Source of the DNA: Streptomyces canus
Lineage (GTDB): Bacteria; Actinomycetota; Actinomycetes; Streptomycetales; Streptomycetaceae
DNA: 64,000 nt
Assembly: GCF_041435015.1 (NCBI RefSeq)
Contig: NZ_CP107989.1
Location: forward strand, 9,424,001-9,488,000
Reading direction: 5' to 3'
This document shows positions 59,939 to 64,000 of this stretch, piece after piece. The translations under genes were made by a program, and so were the position numbers. The stretch's first letter is position 1. Every line of letters starts with the position of its first letter. Below the pieces are notes generated by a model. It was not told where the DNA came from. It did no database searches and worked only from the letters and a program-made list of their open reading frames with translations.

Positions 59939-61885
59939 TCACCCGAACACGTTGTCCGAGTCGTCCCAGCTCAGCACGTCCTCTGCCGGTGTGCGCCGGG
60001 CACCGGGCGAGCGGGCCTGGTACATCGCGTCGATCTCCAGCGCGTACCGGCGCACGATCTCGTCCCGGCGCAGCTTCATCGACGGCGTCAGCAGGCCGTT
60101 GGCCTGGTCGAACGGCTCCGACAGCACCCGGAACACCCGGATCGACTCCGAGCGCGAGACCGTGCTGTTGGCGGCGGCCACGGCCCGCCCGATCTCCTCC
60201 CGCAGCGCGTTCTCCTCCCGCGCCGAGGGGTCCTGCTGGGCCACCAGGACCCCTCTCCAGTGGGCCAGGAACACCGGGTCCAGGGTGAGCAGGGCGCCCA
60301 CGCAGGGCCGGTTGTCACCCACCACCACGGCCTGGTGGATGAGCGGGTGCATCCTCAGCCGGTGTTCCAGAGCGGACGGGGCCACGCTCTTGCCGCTGGT
60401 GGTGACGATGATGTCCTTCTTGCGGCCGGTGATCGTCAGATAGCCGTCGGCGTCCAGCCGCCCGAGGTCCCCGGTGGCCAGCCAGCCGCCGTACAGCGCG
60501 GCCCGTGTCGCGGCCTCGTCGTTGACATACCCCTGGAAGACCGACGGCCCGCGCACCAGGATCTCTCCGTCGTCCGCCACCCGCAGGTCCACACCCGGCA
60601 GGGGCCGGCCCACGGTCCCGGACTTCTCGCGGCCCAGCGGCTGCATGGTGATTCCGCCGCAGGTCTCGGTGAGCCCGTATCCGTCGTGGACGTAGACACC
60701 GATGCCCTCGTAGAACAGGGAGAGCTCACGGTTGAGGGTGGAGCCGCCCGAGGTGGCACGCCGGGCCCGGCCGCCCAGCGCTGCCCGCAGTCTGCGGTAC
60801 ACCGTCCGTTCGTACAGGGCGTGCTGGAGCCGCAGGTCGAAACCGGGACCGGGGCCCTCGCCCAGCCGCTGCCGCTCGCAGGCCAGGGCGAAGTCCCGTG
60901 CCGTGTCGGCGGCCCGCTCGAACAGGGCGCCGCGGCCCGCCTGCTGGGAGGCGCGCAGGAAGTTCTTGTAGATCTTCTCGAAGACCGAGGGGACCGCGTA
61001 GAAGTAGGTGGGGCGGAAGGAATTCAGGGCGGAGGCCAGCGCCTCCTCGCTCAGGTCGGGCTCATGGGCCATGAGCAGACCGCCGCGGATGCACACGCCC
61101 TGGATCATGAGGCCGTACACATGGGAGAAGGGCAGGAAAGCGAGGACGGACGGCTGCTGTCCCGCCGGTGCCGTGATCCGGCGCCAGCCCTCGAGCAGCG
61201 TGTCCACGGGGCTCGCGAGGCCGCGGTGACTGAGTGCGCAGCCCAGCGGACGGCCCGCGGTGCCGGAGGTGTAGGTGACGACCGCGGTGGAGTCCGGCAG
61301 CACGATGCGGCGCAGCGACTCGACCGTGGCGAGCGGGATCATCCGGCCCCGCTCCGTCAGCCCTTCCAGGGCGTCCGCGTCCAACTGCCAGACATGGCGG
61401 AGTCCGGGCAGCGAGGCGCACACCGAGCCGACCGTCATCACCGCCTGCTCGTCCTCCACCACCACGGCCACACAGCCGGTGTCCCGCAGGATCCACTCGA
61501 CCTGTTCGCGCGACGACGTCGGATAGATCGGCACGACCTCGGCGCCGACCGTCCACAGCGCATAACTGAGAACCGTCCACTCGCAGCGGGTGCGCGCCAT
61601 GATCGCCACCCGGTGGCCGGGCGAGATCCCGGACGCGACCAGCCCCTTCGCGAGGTCCACCACCTCGTCCCTCAGCTCCACGGCCGTGACCTCCTGCCAG
61701 CCTCCCGAGGAACCCTCGGGACGGCGGGCGAGCACCGGCAGGGTGGGGTCGAGCTCCGCCCTCTCGAAAACGCTGTCGGCCAGGCCACCACTGGAGCGCG
61801 AGATGGTCCGGGGAGCGAGGGCGAAGTCGCGCATGCGCTGCTCCTGACGTGTACGGGCTGTGACTGAGCCGACGAGATCGGTCAT
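59939..61885 (-). CDS. Long-chain acyl-CoA synthetase family AMP-forming ligase with altered P-loop
   Basis: A 648-residue ANL-superfamily enzyme activating a carboxylic acid as acyl-AMP for thioesterification. The P-loop, normally TSGTTGxPKG, reads TSGTAGRPLG (206-215): Thr becomes Ala and the Lys becomes Leu. Other motifs are normal: DGYGLTETCGG (adenine), GWLATGDLGRLDADGYLTITGRKKD, and the catalytic Lys in PSMKLRR near the C-terminus. It resembles bacterial FadD15-like enzymes. Activity may be reduced but the Lys of the P-loop is not strictly required. ATG start, monocistronic. Confidence 0.85.
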   Translation of the reverse strand: MTDLVGSVTARTRQEQRMRDFALAPRTISRSSGGLADSVFERAELDPTLPVLARRPEGSSGGWQEVTAVELRDEVVDLAKGLVASGISPGHRVAIMARTRCEWTVLSYALWTVGAEVVPIYPTSSREQVEWILRDTGCVAVVVEDEQAVMTVGSVCASLPGLRHVWQLDADALEGLTERGRMIPLATVESLRRIVLPDSTAVVTYTSGTAGRPLGCALSHRGLASPVDTLLEGWRRITAPAGQQPSVLAFLPFSHVYGLMIQGVCIRGGLLMAHEPDLSEEALASALNSFRPTYFYAVPSVFEKIYKNFLRASQQAGRGALFERAADTARDFALACERQRLGEGPGPGFDLRLQHALYERTVYRRLRAALGGRARRATSGGSTLNRELSLFYEGIGVYVHDGYGLTETCGGITMQPLGREKSGTVGRPLPGVDLRVADDGEILVRGPSVFQGYVNDEAATRAALYGGWLATGDLGRLDADGYLTITGRKKDIIVTTSGKSVAPSALEHRLRMHPLIHQAVVVGDNRPCVGALLTLDPVFLAHWRGVLVAQQDPSAREENALREEIGRAVAAANSTVSRSESIRVFRVLSEPFDQANGLLTPSMKLRRDEIVRRYALEIDAMYQARSPGARRTPAEDVLSWDDSDNVFG

Positions 61886-62004
61886 CGGCGGTGCTCGAAT
61901 CTAGCCCAGGTGTGAGCGGGCGGTACCTGGAATGCGGAAGTAAGCGGTCACCCGTGATCTGGTCGAGATCCGGGCACTCGGACCGCATCAGGTCCCTGTG
62001 ACGG

Positions 62005-63093
62005 CTACGCCTGCGTCAGCCGCACGCACTCGGTGACCACATCCCGCAGGCTCCCGGTGCGCTCCAGCAGCTCGCGCTGCACCCGGGCACCGTTGCCGTG
62101 CCGCAGCAGTTCGGCACAGGACTCGCGGGCCCGGTCCAGGTCACCGCTGTCGGCGAGCGCGTCCTCGACGTGCTCCAGCAGGGCCCGCACCACCGTTTCC
62201 GCGGGCATCCGATGCATGGTCGCCGGGTGGAGCAACTCCTCGGACAGTCCGGAGCGCGCGGCCCGCCAGGCGGCCAGCCGCAGCAGGCTCACGCTGTGCG
62301 TCGACGGCTCCCGGCCCGCCCGCCACTCGCGCGCGGCCGTCTCCACCAGCCCGCGGGCGAGGGTCGCCAGGAGAACAGCCGTGTCCGCGTGCAGACAGAC
62401 GTCCGAGACCCGGATCTCCACCGTCGGGTAGTTCCGCGACAGCCGGGCGTCGAAGTAGATCATTCCCTCGTCCAGGATGACGCCGGTCGCCACCATGTCC
62501 GCGACCCGCCGGTGATAGCGCTCCGCCGAGCGGAAGGGCTCGGTCGGACCGGCCGACGGCCAGCGCTGCCACACCCGGCTGCGGTAGCTGCCGTAGCCGG
62601 TGTCCTTGCCCTGCCAGAAAGGCGAGTTGGCGCTCATCGCGGTCAGCACCGACAGCCAGGGCTGCATCCGGTCGACGACGGCGACGGCCTCCTCGTCGGA
62701 TTCCACGGACACATGGACGTGACAGCCCATGACGAGCTGCTCGCGGGTGGCGAGGCCGTACTGGTCCGCCATCCACTGGTAGCGGCGGCCGATGCCGACC
62801 GAGGGGCTGACGGGCAGCGGCGAGGTGGCCAGGGAGGCCACGGCACAACCACTGTCGCCGGCGAGCCGGGCGGCCTCCTTGCGGCAGCGCACGATCTCGG
62901 CGCGGAGCTCGTCCATCCCCGACTGCGGGTGAGTGGCGAACTCCAGCATCTGGTTGTGCAGCTCCTTCTCGAAGACGTCCTGGTCCGGCCCGTCCTGCGC
63001 GGCCCGCGCGAGCACGGCCGCGGACAGCGCCTGCGGCTCGCCGGTCTCGGGGTCGACCAGGAGGAGTTCCTCCTCCACTCCGACGGTGCGCAC
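62005..63093 (-). CDS. ybdK: Carboxylate-amine ligase YbdK (glutamate-cysteine ligase 2 family)
   Basis: A 362-residue GCS2-family ligase. The start TVGVEEELLLVDPETG is the family signature. MGCHVHVSVESDEEAV and the SRNYPTVEIRVSDVCLHADTAVLLATL segment hold ATP/metal-binding residues. It makes a gamma-glutamyl bond in E. coli YbdK, weakly; actinomycetes use mycothiol so the role may differ. GTG start with AAGGGG upstream. It precedes the glgB gene's 3' side on the same strand with a 108-base gap. Confidence 0.88.
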   Translation of the reverse strand: MRTVGVEEELLLVDPETGEPQALSAAVLARAAQDGPDQDVFEKELHNQMLEFATHPQSGMDELRAEIVRCRKEAARLAGDSGCAVASLATSPLPVSPSVGIGRRYQWMADQYGLATREQLVMGCHVHVSVESDEEAVAVVDRMQPWLSVLTAMSANSPFWQGKDTGYGSYRSRVWQRWPSAGPTEPFRSAERYHRRVADMVATGVILDEGMIYFDARLSRNYPTVEIRVSDVCLHADTAVLLATLARGLVETAAREWRAGREPSTHSVSLLRLAAWRAARSGLSEELLHPATMHRMPAETVVRALLEHVEDALADSGDLDRARESCAELLRHGNGARVQRELLERTGSLRDVVTECVRLTQA

Positions 63094-63201
63094 GTGATAC
63101 AGCCCCTTCTGTGGCGCTCGGCGACGACGAGGATGCTCGTTCTCGTACGACCCCGACTGCCCCTTCGGGACCGGTCGGACACCTCCGCGTCGCCCGAGGA
63201 C

Positions 63202-64000
63202 TCAGTCGGGCATCGGGACCAGCCACACCGTGGCGAGCGGCGGCAGGGTGAACCGCAGCGCCCCGTCCTCCGCCTTGACCGGGTCACGCTGGACGATGTC
63301 GCCGCCGCCGTACCGCGCGTCGTCGGTGTTGAGGGACTCCTGCCACAGGGGGAGACCGTCGGGAACGGTGAGGCGGTAGTCCTCGCGCACGACGGGGGAG
63401 AGGTTGGAGACCGCGAGCAGCGGGCTGCCCGCCGCATCGAACCGCAGGAAGGCGAAGACGTTGTCCTCGGCCGCGTCCCCCACCACCCACCGGAAGCCGC
63501 CGGGGTCGGTGTCGCGCTGCCAGAGCGCGGGTGTCGCCCGGTAGGCGGTGTTCAGGTCACGCACGAGGTCACGGACGCCCCGGTGGTCGGCCTCGGCCCC
63601 GTACGCCGGATCGAGCAGCCACCAGTCCGGGCCGTGGGACTCGGACCACTCGGCGCCCTGGGCGAACTCCTGGCCCATGAACAGGAGCTGCTTGCCGGGG
63701 TGGGCCCACATGAAACCGAGATACGCGCGGTGGTTGGCGCGCTGCTGCCACCAGTCGCCCGGCATCTTGGACACCAGCGCCTGCTTGCCGTGGACGACCT
63801 CGTCGTGGGAGATGGGCAGGACGTAGTTCTCGCTGTAGGCGTACACCATCGAGAAGGTCATCTCGTTGTGGTGGTACTTGCGGTGCACCGGCTCATGGCT
63901 GATGTAGCCGAGGGAGTCGTGCATCCAGCCCATGTTCCACTTCAGGCCGAAACCCAGGCCCCCGCTGTCCGTGGGGCGGGTCACGCCGTCCCAGGCGGTG
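63202..64000 (-). CDS. glgB: 1,4-alpha-glucan (glycogen) branching enzyme, C-terminal part
   Basis: The 3' portion (about 266 residues) of a GH13 glycogen branching enzyme; the 5' part lies beyond the right edge. KWNMGWMHDSLGYI, ENYVLPISHDEVVHGKQALVSKMPGD and FMGQEFAQGAEWSE are diagnostic for GlgB, and the last 100 residues are the C-terminal beta-domain. It introduces alpha-1,6 branches into glycogen. The gene is intact within the window up to the cut. Confidence 0.95.
   Translation of the reverse strand, partial: TAWDGVTRPTDSGGLGFGLKWNMGWMHDSLGYISHEPVHRKYHHNEMTFSMVYAYSENYVLPISHDEVVHGKQALVSKMPGDWWQQRANHRAYLGFMWAHPGKQLLFMGQEFAQGAEWSESHGPDWWLLDPAYGAEADHRGVRDLVRDLNTAYRATPALWQRDTDPGGFRWVVGDAAEDNVFAFLRFDAAGSPLLAVSNLSPVVREDYRLTVPDGLPLWQESLNTDDARYGGGDIVQRDPVKAEDGALRFTLPPLATVWLVPMPD

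Noticed and set aside
59405..61867. 820-codon open frame on the plus strand
   Set aside because: Antisense to the RsbW-like and acyl-CoA synthetase genes, which have proper motifs and starts.

Overview
The window is GC-rich, densely coded DNA from a high-GC actinomycete, almost certainly a Streptomyces chromosome. The indicators are an SsgA-family sporulation protein, a WhiB-family iron-sulfur regulator, a SigB/F/G-type sigma factor with RsbW-like kinases, an F420-dependent LLM oxidoreductase, a LAL (LuxR-type) regulator, many Tat/Sec-secreted enzymes and frequent GTG/TTG starts with ATGA operon overlaps. I see no tRNA or rRNA gene, no insertion sequence, no prophage and no CRISPR array. It reads as ordinary chromosome with accessory metabolic islands. 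The genes at both edges are cut.

Layout. 0-5 kb: a drug-type MFS exporter and its TetR regulator behind two tandem perfect operators, a secreted class II cholesterol oxidase and an aldo/keto reductase. 5-12 kb: small membrane proteins, an SsgA-like protein, an unrecognised helix-turn-helix/coil protein, an LLM oxidoreductase, a serine hydrolase and a membrane-anchored pseudokinase. 12-16 kb: a tetratricopeptide protein coupled to a polyprenyl synthase and followed by a threonine dehydratase. 16-19 kb: an AIM24 protein, a TerD-CAP-CAP fusion and a secreted serine hydrolase. 19-26 kb: a glycan locus of ROK regulator, GH27, GH95 and SGNH esterase. 26-32 kb: a LAL regulator and a three-gene redox-signalling operon (UBP zinc finger, cNMP-histidine kinase, receiver-thioredoxin-reductase fusion).

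32-45 kb: a VOC protein, a universal stress protein, DUF4032, an MBL hydrolase, an AlkB dioxygenase, a TetR regulator coupled to a KstD-like flavoprotein, DUF488, a secreted M1 peptidase, an L,D-transpeptidase lipoprotein, an OmpR-type two-component pair, DUF6098 and WhiB. 45-51 kb: a saccharopine dehydrogenase family enzyme with a divergent TetR, a LysR/LysE lysine-arginine export pair, a second MFS exporter, a cyclic-nucleotide-binding protein, and the remnant of an Orn/Lys/Arg decarboxylase that has lost its catalytic core. 51-55 kb: an RsbW-like kinase, a SigB-type sigma factor, DUF5133 and DUF1206. 55-64 kb: an FUSC transporter, a type II NADH dehydrogenase, a PRC-barrel-like protein, a second RsbW-like kinase, an acyl-CoA synthetase with an altered P-loop, a YbdK-type carboxylate-amine ligase and the 3' part of glgB.

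How the parts work together. The 19-26 kb genes form one co-oriented, translationally linked unit: the ROK regulator sits behind a promoter covered by a perfect inverted repeat, and its three secreted enzymes could strip galactosyl, fucosyl and acyl decorations from a polysaccharide. The 28.8-32.2 kb operon joins a zinc-finger protein, a soluble sensor kinase and a redox enzyme fused to a receiver. The sigma/anti-sigma group, the universal stress protein, WhiB and a few GGGTAY-type -10 elements suggest a general-stress character. A cholesterol oxidase and a KstD-like flavoprotein both occur but are 33 kb apart.
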